This document shows, piece after piece, positions 9,211 through 18,194 of a DNA stretch of 64,000 nucleotides. The notes under the pieces are model-generated. The model was not told the origin of the DNA, did not search any database, and worked only from the letters and a program-made list of their open reading frames with translations. The DNA is from Pseudomonas putida. GTDB taxonomy: Bacteria; Pseudomonadota; Gammaproteobacteria; Pseudomonadales; Pseudomonadaceae. Every line of letters begins with the position of its first letter. Position 1 is the first letter of the stretch. The translations under genes and the position numbers were made by a program. The stretch lies in contig NZ_CP016634.1 of the NCBI RefSeq assembly GCF_002741075.1, forward strand, positions 5,694,501-5,758,500, given 5' to 3'.

Positions 9211-10518
9211 TTGAACCAGAACTGGCACGCGACCCTGATTCGCCACATGCTGCTGCTGATCACCGTCTGCCTGATCGGCGGCTTGGTCAGCGGCTACTAC
9301 GGCTGGAGCCTGGCCATCGGCCTTGCGCTCTACCTGGGTTGGACCCTCAAGCAACTGCTGCGCCTACACGACTGGCTGCGCAACCATCAGCCCGACGAAG
9401 CCCCGCCCGATGGTTATGGCCTGTGGGGCGAGGTGTTCGACAGCATCTATCACCTGCAACGTCGCGACCAGCGCGTGCGCGGGCGCCTGCAGGCGGTCAT
9501 CGACCGGGTCCAGGAATCCACTGCGGCCCTGCGCGATGCGGTGATCATGCTCGACAGCGAAGGCAACCTCGAGTGGTGGAACCGCGCCGCCGAAACCCTG
9601 CTGGGCTTCAAGACCCCACAGGATGGCGGCCAGCCGGTGACCAACCTGGTACGCCACCCGCGCTTCAAGGAGTACTTCGAGTCGGAGAACTACGTCGAGC
9701 CGCTGGAGATCCCCTCCCCGATCAACGACCGGATGCGTGTCCAACTGCACATCACCCGCTATGGCAACAACGAGCACTTGATGTTGGTACGCGACGTCAC
9801 CCGCATCCATCAGCTCGAGCAGATGCGCAAGGACTTCGTCGCCAACGTCTCCCATGAGCTGCGCACACCCCTGACGGTCATTACCGGATACCTGGAAACC
9901 CTGCTGGACAACGTCGAGGACGTGAACCCGCGCTGGGGCCGGGCGCTCCAGCAGATGAGCCAGCAAGGCGCGCGCATGCAGACACTGCTCAACGACCTGC
10001 TGCTGCTGGCCAAGCTCGAAGCCACCGACTACCCCTCCGACAACCAGCCCGTGGTCGTCGAGGCCCTGCTGCAATCGATCAAGGGCGACGCCCAGGCGCT
10101 GTCCGGCCCACGCAACCAGCGCATCACCCTGGAGGCAGCGCCTGGCGTGCGCCTCAAGGGCAGCGAGTCGGAACTGCGCAGCGCTTTCTCCAACCTGGTG
10201 TTCAACGCCGTGAAGTACACCCAGGACGAAGGCAACATCCGCATTCGCTGGTGGGCGGACGAACAAGGCGCCCACCTGTCGGTGCAGGACTCCGGTATCG
10301 GCATCGACGCCAAGCACTTGCCACGCCTGACCGAGCGCTTCTACCGGGTCGACTCCAGCCGTGCCTCCAATACCGGCGGTACGGGCCTTGGCCTGGCGAT
10401 CGTCAAGCATGTGCTGCTGCGCCATCGCGCACGCCTGGAGATCAGCAGCGTGCCGGGCCATGGCAGTACCTTCACCTGCCATTTCGCACCCGCTCAGGTG
10501 GTGACGAACAAAGCCTGA
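9211..10518 (+). CDS. phoR: Phosphate regulon sensor histidine kinase PhoR
   Basis: PhoR phosphorylates PhoB at low phosphate and dephosphorylates it when PstSCAB-PhoU signals sufficiency. The 435-residue product has two N-terminal membrane segments (about residues 10-48) and an overall architecture of DUF3329, PAS (about 95-200), HisKA with H215 (ANVSHELRTPLTVITGY), and HATPase with the N, G1 and G2 boxes (FNAVKYT, DSGIGI, TGGTGLGLAI). The start is a TTG at 9211, supported by GAAGGATCCC just upstream and by the usual first residues NQNWHATLIRHMLLL. It probably shares the phoB transcript across the repeat-containing spacer. Confidence 0.97.
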   Translation: MNQNWHATLIRHMLLLITVCLIGGLVSGYYGWSLAIGLALYLGWTLKQLLRLHDWLRNHQPDEAPPDGYGLWGEVFDSIYHLQRRDQRVRGRLQAVIDRVQESTAALRDAVIMLDSEGNLEWWNRAAETLLGFKTPQDGGQPVTNLVRHPRFKEYFESENYVEPLEIPSPINDRMRVQLHITRYGNNEHLMLVRDVTRIHQLEQMRKDFVANVSHELRTPLTVITGYLETLLDNVEDVNPRWGRALQQMSQQGARMQTLLNDLLLLAKLEATDYPSDNQPVVVEALLQSIKGDAQALSGPRNQRITLEAAPGVRLKGSESELRSAFSNLVFNAVKYTQDEGNIRIRWWADEQGAHLSVQDSGIGIDAKHLPRLTERFYRVDSSRASNTGGTGLGLAIVKHVLLRHRARLEISSVPGHGSTFTCHFAPAQVVTNKA

Positions 10519-10520
10519 CA

Positions 10521-10602
10521 GTGGGTTTGCCTGTGAACACCGGTGCAGCCGGCGCCAAACACCGCGGGGCCTGGTTCGCGGGCAACCCCGCTCCCACAAG
10601 GT
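10521..10602. repeat. REP pair, partly degenerate, after phoR
   Basis: GGTTCGCGGGCAACCCCGCT and CCCACAAGG at 10573-10601 form a REP copy with a substitution; a more degenerate opposite partner starts at 10521. The pair follows the phoR stop directly. Confidence 0.6.
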
Positions 10603-10690
10603 GCGTGCCAGCGTACACGCGGGGTCGCCCGCGACGGGGTGATACCGCGCCCTTTGCTTTTGCAGCTTCAGCCGCTACATTGGATCCCCT

Positions 10691-10717
10691 GTGCCAGCCA
10701 ACGCTGGCACTTTTTTT
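10691..10717 (+). terminator. Rho-independent terminator after phoR
   Basis: GTGCCAGC-CAAC-GCTGGCAC followed by seven T: an 8-bp perfect stem and U-tract, pointing along the phoBR transcript and lying just before the next gene. Confidence 0.9.
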
Positions 10718-10755
10718 CTCCCTAATTCAAAGACGGACCCTGTAAAAACTCCATC

Positions 10756-12096
10756 ATGGACCCTTCCCCTGGTTTCAGCTTCATCTCCCTCTTTGCCGAC
10801 TTCGGCATGATTCTCTTTGCCTTCCTTCTGGTGCTGCTCAACGGCTTCTTCGTCGCCGCCGAGTTCGCCATGGTCAAGTTGCGTGCAACCCGCGTCGAAT
10901 CGATCGCCGAACTGCACGGCTGGCGCGGCAGCATCCTGCGTAAGGTTCACAACCAGCTGGACGCCTACCTGTCGGCCTGCCAGCTGGGCATCACCCTGGC
11001 CTCCCTGGGCTTGGGCTGGGTCGGTGAGCCGGCCTTCGCCCACCTGCTTGAACCGCTGCTGGCTGCTGTGGGGGTCGATTCGCCTGAGCTGGTCAAGGCG
11101 ATCTCGTTCTTCGTCGCCTTCTTCGTGATCTCCTACCTGCACATCGTGGTCGGCGAGCTGGCGCCCAAGTCCTGGGCGATCCGAAAACCCGAGCTGCTGT
11201 CGCTGTGGACGGCGGTGCCGCTGTACCTGTTCTACTGGATGATGTACCCCGCGATCTACCTGCTCAACGCCAGCGCCAACACCATCCTGCGCATCGCCGG
11301 CCAGGGCGAGCCCGGGCCGCATCATGAGCATCACTACAGCCGCGAAGAACTCAAGCTGATCCTGCACTCCAGCCGTGGTCAGGACCCGAGCGACCAAGGC
11401 ATGCGCGTACTGGCCTCGGCCGTGGAGATGGGCGAACTGGAAGTGGTCGACTGGGCCAACTCCCGCGAAGACATGGTCAGCCTCGATGCCAAGGCGCCGC
11501 TCAAGGAAATCCTGGCGATGTTCCGTCGCCACAAGTTCAGCCGCTACCCGGTCTACGATGCCGAGCGCGAAGAGTTCATCGGCCTGCTGCACATCAAGGA
11601 TCTGCTGCTGGAACTGGCCGAGATGGACCACTTCCCTGAGACCCTGGATCTGGACGACCTGGCTCGCCCGCTGGAGCGCGTCTCGCGGCACATGCCACTG
11701 TCCCAGTTGCTGGAGCAGTTCCGCAAGGGCGGCGCGCATTTCGTGCTGGTCGAAGAGGCCGACGGCAAGGTGATCGGCTACCTGACCATGGAAGACGTGC
11801 TGGAAGTGCTGGTCGGCGACATCCAGGACGAGCACCGCAAGACCGAGCGCGGCATCCTCGCCTACCAGCCGGGCAAGCTGCTGGTACGGGGTGACACGCC
11901 GCTGTTCAAGGTCGAGCGGCTGCTGGGGGTGGACCTGGACCACATCGAGGCCGAGACCCTGGCGGGATTGGTCTATGAAACGCTCAAGCGCGTACCTGAG
12001 GAAGAGGAAGTGCTGGAAGTCGAAGGCCTGCGCATCATCATCAAGAAGATGAAAGGGCCGAAGATCGTGCTGGCCAAGGTGCTCAAGCTCGTCTGA
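10756..12096 (+). CDS. HlyC/CorC (CNNM) family CBS-domain membrane protein
   Basis: A 446-residue protein with an N-terminal DUF21/CNNM membrane domain (four hydrophobic segments between about residues 5 and 180), paired CBS domains (about 215-340; SRYPVYDAEREEFIGLLH), and a C-terminal CorC_HlyC domain. The family is linked to Mg2+ or Co2+ export/homeostasis, and the CBS pair probably binds adenosine nucleotides or Mg-ATP. It follows the phoR terminator, so it has its own transcript, and it faces the M23 peptidase gene tail to tail. Conservation beside phoR in Pseudomonas is remembered, not shown. Confidence 0.9.
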   Translation: MDPSPGFSFISLFADFGMILFAFLLVLLNGFFVAAEFAMVKLRATRVESIAELHGWRGSILRKVHNQLDAYLSACQLGITLASLGLGWVGEPAFAHLLEPLLAAVGVDSPELVKAISFFVAFFVISYLHIVVGELAPKSWAIRKPELLSLWTAVPLYLFYWMMYPAIYLLNASANTILRIAGQGEPGPHHEHHYSREELKLILHSSRGQDPSDQGMRVLASAVEMGELEVVDWANSREDMVSLDAKAPLKEILAMFRRHKFSRYPVYDAEREEFIGLLHIKDLLLELAEMDHFPETLDLDDLARPLERVSRHMPLSQLLEQFRKGGAHFVLVEEADGKVIGYLTMEDVLEVLVGDIQDEHRKTERGILAYQPGKLLVRGDTPLFKVERLLGVDLDHIEAETLAGLVYETLKRVPEEEEVLEVEGLRIIIKKMKGPKIVLAKVLKLV

Positions 12097-12129
12097 CCAG
12101 CCTGGGGGCGCTTTGCGTCCCATTGCAGG

Positions 12130-12251
12130 TTCCCACCGGGATTGCGTCGTACCCAAGGCTTGCGCGGTCCTGTGGCAGCGGGTTTACCCGCGAAGAATCC
12201 AACACGGTCAATGGCACCGGCTTTGCCGGTGTTCGCGGGTGACTCGGAGCG
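12130..12251. repeat. Composite REP with 40-bp tail, plus second REP half
   Basis: Read on the minus strand, a REP core (12169-12195) is followed by a tail ending GCGCAATCCC-like GACGCAATCCCGGTGGG. The same arrangement recurs at 13401-13466 and 24877-24940. A second, degenerate REP half is at 12232-12251. The remainder of this 252-bp convergent gap shows no gene. Confidence 0.75.
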
Positions 12252-12348
12252 CCGAACCGCCGCACCCACAACGCCCGCGTCGATCCGCAAGGTATCGCTG
12301 AACCTTGCGCTTGCTTCGTGAGAGCTGACGAAGCCTGCGACAGCAATA

Positions 12349-13245
12349 TCAAGGGTTCCCCGCCGTGAAGTCAGGCATCCCGCCAATCGGCCGGTCGAAC
12401 TGGTAGGGAATGGACTCCAACGCCAACCCCACGTTGCGCTGCACCACGAAATGCAAATGCGGCCCGCTGCTGTTGCCGGTATTGCCCGACTTCGCCAACG
12501 GCGCCCCCTGCAGCACCCGCTGCCCTTCGCTGACCACCACCGAGCCGCGCATCAGATGCAGGTAGACGCCCATGGTGCCGTCCGGGTGCAGGATCCTGAC
12601 GAAGTTGCCCGCCGGGTTGTTGCCTCGGCCCGTCTGGTTGTTCTCGATCTTCACCACCACCCCGCCCCGCGCCGCGACAATCGGCGTGCCCTCAGGCATG
12701 GCGATGTCCATGGCGTAGCGCCCTTTGGGGCCGAAATGGCTGAAGCGTCCGTTCGGGCCCTGGCTCAGGCGGAACGGCCCTCCTCGCCAGGGGAATGGAT
12801 ATTGGAACGCCTGTGGCCGACGGCCGGGGTCACCCAGGGCATAGCGCAGTTTCGACTCGTACTTCACCTGCTCGCCGGGCAGTGCCGCCAGCACGGTCAG
12901 CACCTGGGTCGAACGCGGCGGCACCACACGCCGGACAATCCGTGGCGCGCTACCGCCCTGGACGTTGGCCAAACGCTGCAAGCGCAATTCGACCTCCACC
13001 GGCGCGAACAGATCGTTACGTGCGAAGAAACGCGTTCCGCCCGCAAAGTCCACGGTACGCAAGCGCACCTGACGCTCCAGGCGTTCGAACATCGGCTCGC
13101 GCAGCACGAACACTTTGGCGCCAGGGCTTGGCTGTTCGGAGTAGGAGACCACACCATAGGCATCGGTGGTCTTGTAGAGGGTCATGCCCACGCTCGACGC
13201 CGAGACCGTGAGCAAGGCACAGAACAGCAGCAGACGAGTTGGCAT
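12349..13245 (-). CDS. M23 family peptidase, secreted
   Basis: A 298-residue protein with a signal peptide (about residues 1-20). Its N-terminal region resembles a DUF4124-like start (TLYKTTDAYGVVSYSEQP), followed by a beta-rich middle and a C-terminal LytM/M23 domain. Candidate zinc ligands are H170 and D180 (SHFGPKGRYAMDIAMP), with H263/H265 in GPHLHF, so the site looks complete. It is probably a periplasmic peptidoglycan endopeptidase or an amidase-activating protein. It is the last minus-strand gene of the block pstS to M23, but 297 bases and a REP separate it from the response regulator upstream, so a separate promoter is likely. Confidence 0.9.
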   Translation of the reverse strand: MPTRLLLFCALLTVSASSVGMTLYKTTDAYGVVSYSEQPSPGAKVFVLREPMFERLERQVRLRTVDFAGGTRFFARNDLFAPVEVELRLQRLANVQGGSAPRIVRRVVPPRSTQVLTVLAALPGEQVKYESKLRYALGDPGRRPQAFQYPFPWRGGPFRLSQGPNGRFSHFGPKGRYAMDIAMPEGTPIVAARGGVVVKIENNQTGRGNNPAGNFVRILHPDGTMGVYLHLMRGSVVVSEGQRVLQGAPLAKSGNTGNSSGPHLHFVVQRNVGLALESIPYQFDRPIGGMPDFTAGNP

Positions 13246-13400
13246 GGCGGTGGCTTTTTGACAGTTATTATGTCTGGAAGCCTAGCAGTCGGATTTCCAA
13301 GGGGTATTGCAACTGGTCGGGAAGTGAGCAATTGGCCATCTCTGGCGCCTTGCTTCACCCGCGAACATGGGCAAGGCCCGCATCCTCCATCGAGGTGGCT

Positions 13401-13466
13401 GCTTCGCGGGTAAACCCGCTCCCAAAGGGATTGCGCAAGTCTTGAGAGCAGTGCAATCCCGGTGGG
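13401..13466 (+). repeat. Composite REP with GGGATTGCGC...GCGCAATCCC-type tail
   Basis: REP core TTCGCGGGTAAACCCGCTCC is followed immediately by GGGATTGCGCAAGTCTTGAG and AGCAGTGCAATCCCGGTGGG, an imperfect hairpin. It lies in the 297-bp gap upstream of the M23 gene, which otherwise shows nothing gene-like. A nearly identical copy is at 24877-24940. Confidence 0.8.
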
Positions 13467-13542
13467 CTGGCGTAGCCCGCGATGAGCTGCGGATATTCGC
13501 GAGGACGCCACGGAGCAAGTCAGTGCCGTCCAGATCGGCGAT

Positions 13543-14448
13543 CTAGGCGCCGGGGGTGAAGTGCTTCTGCGCGGTGCCGCGGGCAATCAGGCGCGACAGG
13601 TAGTCGAGTTTCTGTGCGTCTTGGTCGACGAACTTGAACGTCAATTGCAGCCAGTCGCTTTCAGGCTTGGGCTCCAGCGCGGCGATGGCGTGCAGATAGC
13701 CATTGAGCCGCGCGACTTCGGCATTCTCGCCCTGCTCAAGGTCCAGCACCGCGCCCTCGAGCACCTGCGGCAGGGTCGCACTGCGACGAACCACCAGCAA
13801 CGCTTCCTTGAGGCTCAGGGCCTTGATCACGCAGGGTTGGGTACCACTGGACAAGCGCAGTTGCCCCTGGCCACGCCCGCTCTGGGATGCGGCGGCGGCA
13901 GTCTTGGGCGTCGGGGCATTGATCAGCGGTTTGCCAGGTGCCGGCGCAGCGGCAGCCACTGGCGCCTTGACTGTCTCGGGTCGACCGCCGGTCAGGGCAC
14001 TGAGCGAGTCATTGGCGAATGCCGAATTGACCCGCGCGGGCGCGCTGGCCATCAGGCTGTCGAGCTTGCCAAGCTTGGTCAGGGACTTCTTCACCTTGGT
14101 CAACAGCTGCTCGTTGGTGAACGGCTTGCCGACGAAGTCCGAGACGCCGGCCTGGATGGCCTGAATCACGTTTTCCTTGTCACCACGGCTGGTCACCATG
14201 ATGAACTGCAGGTCCTTGTACTCCGGCTGCTGCCGGCACCAGGTGAGCAGTTCCAGGCCGGACATCTCTGGCATTTCCCAATCGCACAGGACCAGGTCGA
14301 ACCGCTCCTTGCCCAGCATGGCCATGGCCTTACGGCCGTTGACCGCGTCTTCGATGACCATGCCTGGGAAGGCATTGCGCAGACACTTCCTCACCAGGTC
14401 ACGAATGAATGGCGCATCATCCACGACCAGCACATTGACCTTACTCAT
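13543..14448 (-). CDS. Response regulator with C-terminal PilZ-like region
   Basis: A 301-residue protein. Residues 1-125 form a CheY-like receiver with D10/D11, phosphoacceptor D56 (LVLCDWEMPEMSG) and DFVGKPFT carrying the conserved lysine. A Pro/Ala-rich linker (about 165-205) follows, then a C-terminal beta-rich domain containing LVVRRSATLP that could be a degenerate PilZ domain; this is tentative. There is no DNA-binding domain, so output is probably by protein interaction. An AGGAG site precedes the ATG at 14448; the longer upstream frame lacks support. It lies between phoU and the M23 gene on the same strand, separated from phoU by a terminator. No kinase is adjacent. Confidence 0.87.
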   Translation of the reverse strand: MSKVNVLVVDDAPFIRDLVRKCLRNAFPGMVIEDAVNGRKAMAMLGKERFDLVLCDWEMPEMSGLELLTWCRQQPEYKDLQFIMVTSRGDKENVIQAIQAGVSDFVGKPFTNEQLLTKVKKSLTKLGKLDSLMASAPARVNSAFANDSLSALTGGRPETVKAPVAAAAPAPGKPLINAPTPKTAAAASQSGRGQGQLRLSSGTQPCVIKALSLKEALLVVRRSATLPQVLEGAVLDLEQGENAEVARLNGYLHAIAALEPKPESDWLQLTFKFVDQDAQKLDYLSRLIARGTAQKHFTPGA

Positions 14449-14566
14449 CGATACTCCTCTTGAACCCCGACTAGCATACCGCCGACTGATGGCCATTTGC
14501 CAAACCACTGGTCACGCCGGGACTTCTCTGATCATTCGCGGGTGCCTGCTGGCTGCTCGACCGCAA

Positions 14567-14594
14567 ACGAAAACGCCCGGCCGGAGCCGGGCGT
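14567..14594 (-). terminator. Rho-independent terminator after phoU
   Basis: ACGCCCGGC-TCCG-GCCGGGCGT followed by TTTCGTTT on the minus strand, 18 bases beyond the phoU stop. It ends the pst-phoU transcript before the response regulator gene. Confidence 0.88.
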
Positions 14595-14611
14595 CGATGC
14601 TCGGAGCAATC

Positions 14612-15382
14612 TTATTTATCGTCCGATTCGGCCGGAACATTAGCGATTTCGGCATCGTCACCCGTTTCGCCGAGCACTTCGGCCTTCATGCGCTTGAGGC
14701 CCATGTGGCGTACGTCGGTACCGCGCACCAGGTAGATCACCAGTTCCGAGATGTTGCGCGCATGATCACCGATACGCTCCAGCGAACGCAGGGCCCAGAT
14801 CACACTCAGCACCCGGGAGATCGAACGCGGATCTTCCATCATGTAGGTGACCAGCTCGCGCAGGGCCGTCTTGTACTCGCGGTCGATGGTCTTGTCGTAC
14901 TGGGCCACCGATAGCGCCAGATCGGCATCGAAGCGGGCAAAGGCATCCAGGGCGTCGCGCACCATGTTGCGGACCTGATCGCCAATGTGGCGCACCTCGA
15001 CGTAGCCGCGTGGCGACTCGCCTTCCTCGCACAGTTGGATGGCGCGGCGGGCGATCTTGGTCGATTCGTCACCGATACGCTCCAGGTCGATCACCGACTT
15101 GGAGATGCTGATGATCAGACGCAGGTCGGAGGCCGCCGGCTGACGACGGGCGAGGATGCGCACGCACTCCTCGTCGATGTTGCGCTCCATCTGGTTGATC
15201 TGCTCGTCGACTTCACGCACTTGCTGGGCCAGACCCGAGTCGGCCTCGATCAGCGCAGTGACGGCGTCGTTGACCTGCTTCTCGACCAGGCCGCCCATCG
15301 CCAGGAGGTGGCTGCGGACCTCCTCGAGCTCGGCGTTGAACTGCTGGGAGATGTGATGGGTAAGACTTTCTTTGTTGATCAT
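14612..15382 (-). CDS. phoU: Phosphate signalling protein PhoU
   Basis: PhoU couples the Pst transporter to PhoR and keeps the Pho regulon off when phosphate is plentiful. The 256-residue product has the two tandem three-helix PhoU repeats, each with the acidic metal-binding motif (DLERIGDESTKIA and SLERIGDHARNI). The ATG at 15382 is chosen because upstream residues are encoded by repeat DNA. The gene follows pstB on the same strand but with an unusually large 189-bp gap holding an inverted REP pair and a copy of the AGCTGCAAGCTTCAAG repeat. Confidence 0.97.
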   Translation of the reverse strand: MINKESLTHHISQQFNAELEEVRSHLLAMGGLVEKQVNDAVTALIEADSGLAQQVREVDEQINQMERNIDEECVRILARRQPAASDLRLIISISKSVIDLERIGDESTKIARRAIQLCEEGESPRGYVEVRHIGDQVRNMVRDALDAFARFDADLALSVAQYDKTIDREYKTALRELVTYMMEDPRSISRVLSVIWALRSLERIGDHARNISELVIYLVRGTDVRHMGLKRMKAEVLGETGDDAEIANVPAESDDK

Positions 15383-15398
15383 CGTTTCGCTCCGCGAA

Positions 15399-15416
15399 GA
15401 AGCTGCAAGCTTCAAG
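15399..15416. repeat. AGCTGCAAGCTTCAAG short inverted repeat upstream of phoU
   Basis: GAAGCTGCAAGCTTCAAG lies just upstream of the phoU start and matches the element at 16421-16450 between pstA and pstB. Confidence 0.6.
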
Positions 15417-15455
15417 TAGTTCGTGTCGTTCCCTGGCTTTCCGGCCTCGCCTGTA

Positions 15456-15543
15456 CCTGTGGGAGCGGGTTTACCCGCGAAACAGGCACTACGCTGCATG
15501 GCGCCGGCTTCGCCGGTATTCGCGGGTAAACCCGCTCCCACAG
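15456..15543. repeat. Inverted REP pair between pstB and phoU
   Basis: Two nearly perfect REP copies face each other (CCTGTGGGAGCGGGTTTACC at 15456 and the complementary copy ending CCCGCTCCCACAG at 15543), with a GGCGCCGGCTTCGCCGG-containing centre. Together they can fold into one long stem of about 25 bp inside the pst operon. Confidence 0.92.
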
Positions 15544-15571
15544 CGGCCCCAATGCTCCTCAAGAGCAAGGA

Positions 15572-16405
15572 TTAGCCGTAACGACCGGTGATGTAGTCTT
15601 CGGTCTGCTTCTTCGCCGGGTTGGTGAACAAGGTGTCGGTATCACCGAATTCGATCAGTTTGCCCATGTACATGAAGGCGGTGTAGTCCGAGACGCGCGC
15701 CGCCTGTTGCATGTTGTGGGTCACGATGACGATGGTGTACTTGGATTTCAATTCGTAGATCAGCTCTTCGACCTTCAACGTCGAAATCGGGTCCAGAGCC
15801 GAGCAGGGTTCATCGAGCAACAGTACTTCCGGCTCCACGGCGATGGTACGGGCGATGACCAGACGCTGCTGCTGACCACCGGACAGGCCCAGGGCCGAGT
15901 CGTGCAGGCGGTCCTTGACTTCATCCCACAGGGCCGCGCCCTTGAGGGCCCATTCGACGGCTTCGTCGAGCACGCGCTTTTTGTTGATGCCCTGGATGCG
16001 CAGGCCATAGACCACGTTTTCATAGATGGTCTTGGGGAACGGGTTGGGCTTCTGGAACACCATGCCGACGCGGCGGCGCAGCTCGGCCACGTCCTCACCC
16101 TTGCGGTAGATATTGTTGCCATACAGGTTGATCGCACCCTCGACACGGCAACCGTCGACCAAGTCGTTCATGCGGTTGAAGGTGCGCAGCAGGGTTGACT
16201 TGCCGCAGCCGGACGGGCCGATGAAAGCGGTCACGCGCTGCTTGGGGATGTTCATCTTCACGTCGTACAGCGCTTGCTTGTCACCGTAGAACAGGGACAG
16301 CCCGGGGACTTCGATGGCCACGGTTTCTTCGGCCAGGCGCAGGCTCTGCTTGTCGCGGCCAAGGGCAGACATGTCGATGCCGTGGGCATGAGTTTCGTGT
16401 TGCAT
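15572..16405 (-). CDS. pstB: Phosphate ABC transporter ATP-binding protein PstB
   Basis: PstB is the ATPase of the high-affinity phosphate importer. The 277-residue protein has Walker [10 protein letters not shown], the signature [16 protein letters not shown], Walker [15 protein letters not shown], and the switch His in [11 protein letters not shown]. An N-terminal extension of about 25 residues before the ABC core is usual in Pseudomonas. It lies 101 bases downstream of pstA, across a repeat region, and upstream of phoU. Confidence 0.98.
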   Translation of the reverse strand: MQHETHAHGIDMSALGRDKQSLRLAEETVAIEVPGLSLFYGDKQALYDVKMNIPKQRVTAFIGPSGCGKSTLLRTFNRMNDLVDGCRVEGAINLYGNNIYRKGEDVAELRRRVGMVFQKPNPFPKTIYENVVYGLRIQGINKKRVLDEAVEWALKGAALWDEVKDRLHDSALGLSGGQQQRLVIARTIAVEPEVLLLDEPCSALDPISTLKVEELIYELKSKYTIVIVTHNMQQAARVSDYTAFMYMGKLIEFGDTDTLFTNPAKKQTEDYITGRYG

Positions 16406-16420
16406 GTTCTCACTCCATTT

Positions 16421-16490
16421 GAAGCTGCGAGCTTCAAGCTGCTAGCTGCAATTTTGGGCAAAGCGGCAATCTGCTTGGAGCTTGCCGCTT
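16421..16490. repeat. Repeat and hairpin in the pstA-pstB gap
   Basis: GAAGCTGCGAGCTTCAAGCT with GCTAGCTGC (16421-16449) is a second copy of the short repeat seen before phoU. It is followed by a 9-bp inverted repeat AAGCGGCAA / TTGCCGCTT (16461-16490). The pair occupies most of the 101-bp intercistronic gap. Confidence 0.65.
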
Positions 16491-16506
16491 ATGGCTTAAT
16501 GCTTAA

Positions 16507-18177
16507 TTAGCTGTCGAGGGCCTTGTACTTCTCGCGCAGGTGGTTACGGATCCACACCGCCGAGAGGTTGAGGGTCGCGATCACCAGCACCAGCAGCAGC
16601 GCGGTGGCGTACACCAGCGGCCGCGCGGCCTCCACGTTAGGGCTCTGGAAGCCGACGTCGTAGATGTGGAAGCCCAGATGCATGATCTTCTGGTCCAGGT
16701 GCAGATACGGGTAGTTACCGTCCACCGGCAGCGACGGCGCCAGCTTCACCACACCGACCAGCATCAGCGGCGCCACTTCGCCCGCGGCGCGGGCCACGGC
16801 GAGGATCATGCCAGTCATCATGGCCGGGCTGGCCATTGGCAGAACGATCTTCCACAAGGTCTCGGCCTTGGTCGCGCCAAGGGCCAAGGAGCCCTCGCGC
16901 ACAGTGCGCGGGATACGCGCCAGGCCCTCTTCGGTGGCCACGATCACCACCGGCACCGCCAACAGCGCCAGGGTCAGCGAAGCCCACAACAGACCCGGGG
17001 TACCGAGGGTCGGCGCCGGCAGGGCCTCAGGGAAGAACAAGCGGTCGATCGAGCCACCCAGCACATAGACGAAGAAGCCCAGGCCGAACACGCCGTAGAC
17101 GATCGCCGGAACGCCCGCCAGGTTGTTCACCGCGATGCGGATCAGGCGAGTCACCGGGCCCTGCTTGGCGTATTCACGCAGGTAGACCGCCGCCAGTACG
17201 CCGAACGGGGTGACGATCACGGCCATGATCAGGGTCATCATCACGGTACCGAAGATGGCCGGGAAGATACCGCCTTCGGTGTTGGCTTCACGCGGGTCGT
17301 CGCTCAGGAACTCCCACACTTTGCTGAAGTACACACCCAGCTTGGTCACAATCGACATGCCGTTGGGCTGGTAGGCGTGGACCACCTTGCTCAGGTTGAT
17401 CTCCACTTCGCGGCCATTACCATCGCGGGCCACCAGGCTGTCGCGGGCGAATGCCTGATGCAGGCCAGTCAGGCGCTCTTCGATGGCCTTGTAGCGAGCG
17501 TTGAGCTCGGCGCGCTCGGCGTCCATGTCCGCCTGGGCGGCGGCATCGAGCTTGCCGTCGAGCTCCAGCTTGCGAGCGTGCAGGCGCAGACGCTCCAGGC
17601 CATGGTTGATGGCACCGATGTCTTTCTTTTCCAGTGATTGCAGCTCACGGGCCAACTGGTCGGCGCGCTTGAGGCGGGCCTGCAGTTCGGCCCAGGCGGC
17701 TGGACCTTCGGCGACCACACGGCCCTCTTCCTTGACGCTCGCCAGATAGCCGTAGAAGTTGCCCCATTCGCGGCGCTCCAAGGCAATGAGGTCGGCCGGT
17801 TTCTGCTGGTCGACCAGCCATTCGCCGACCACCCAGGTGAAATCGCTGCCATTGAGGTCGCGGTTACCCACCTTGACCAGCTCGCGGGTCATGAACTCCG
17901 GGCCTTCGTCGGGCACTGGCAGGCCGGCGCCCTTGAGGCGGGCGCGTGGCACTTCTTCCTTCTGCACCACCTCACCGATGATCACATGATCACCCTGGCC
18001 AGGCACCTTGTAGGTGGCCTGGATCAGGTCGGCCGGCCAGAAGTGGCCCAAGCCGCGGACGGCGATCACGGCGAGCAGGCCGACGGTCATGATCACCGCC
18101 ATGGCGACCGCGCCACCGCTGATCCAGACGCCAGGGGCGCCGCTCTTGAACCAGCCTTTGAGGGAATCCTTTTTCAC
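16507..18177 (-). CDS. pstA: Phosphate ABC transporter permease PstA, enlarged form
   Basis: Inner-membrane permease of the Pst importer, paired with PstC. At 556 residues it is nearly twice the E. coli length. A first membrane segment (about residues 17-40) is followed by roughly 250 mainly hydrophilic, helix-rich residues (QARLKRADQLARELQSLEKK), then the conventional permease domain (about 315-550) with the coupling EGSLALGATKAETLWKIVLP. The extra domain is probably periplasmic. It lies 17 bases from pstC on the same strand. The large-insert architecture is remembered as normal for Pseudomonas. Confidence 0.96.
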   Translation of the reverse strand: MKKDSLKGWFKSGAPGVWISGGAVAMAVIMTVGLLAVIAVRGLGHFWPADLIQATYKVPGQGDHVIIGEVVQKEEVPRARLKGAGLPVPDEGPEFMTRELVKVGNRDLNGSDFTWVVGEWLVDQQKPADLIALERREWGNFYGYLASVKEEGRVVAEGPAAWAELQARLKRADQLARELQSLEKKDIGAINHGLERLRLHARKLELDGKLDAAAQADMDAERAELNARYKAIEERLTGLHQAFARDSLVARDGNGREVEINLSKVVHAYQPNGMSIVTKLGVYFSKVWEFLSDDPREANTEGGIFPAIFGTVMMTLIMAVIVTPFGVLAAVYLREYAKQGPVTRLIRIAVNNLAGVPAIVYGVFGLGFFVYVLGGSIDRLFFPEALPAPTLGTPGLLWASLTLALLAVPVVIVATEEGLARIPRTVREGSLALGATKAETLWKIVLPMASPAMMTGMILAVARAAGEVAPLMLVGVVKLAPSLPVDGNYPYLHLDQKIMHLGFHIYDVGFQSPNVEAARPLVYATALLLVLVIATLNLSAVWIRNHLREKYKALDS

Positions 18178-18194
18178 GGATCTCTACCTTTCTA

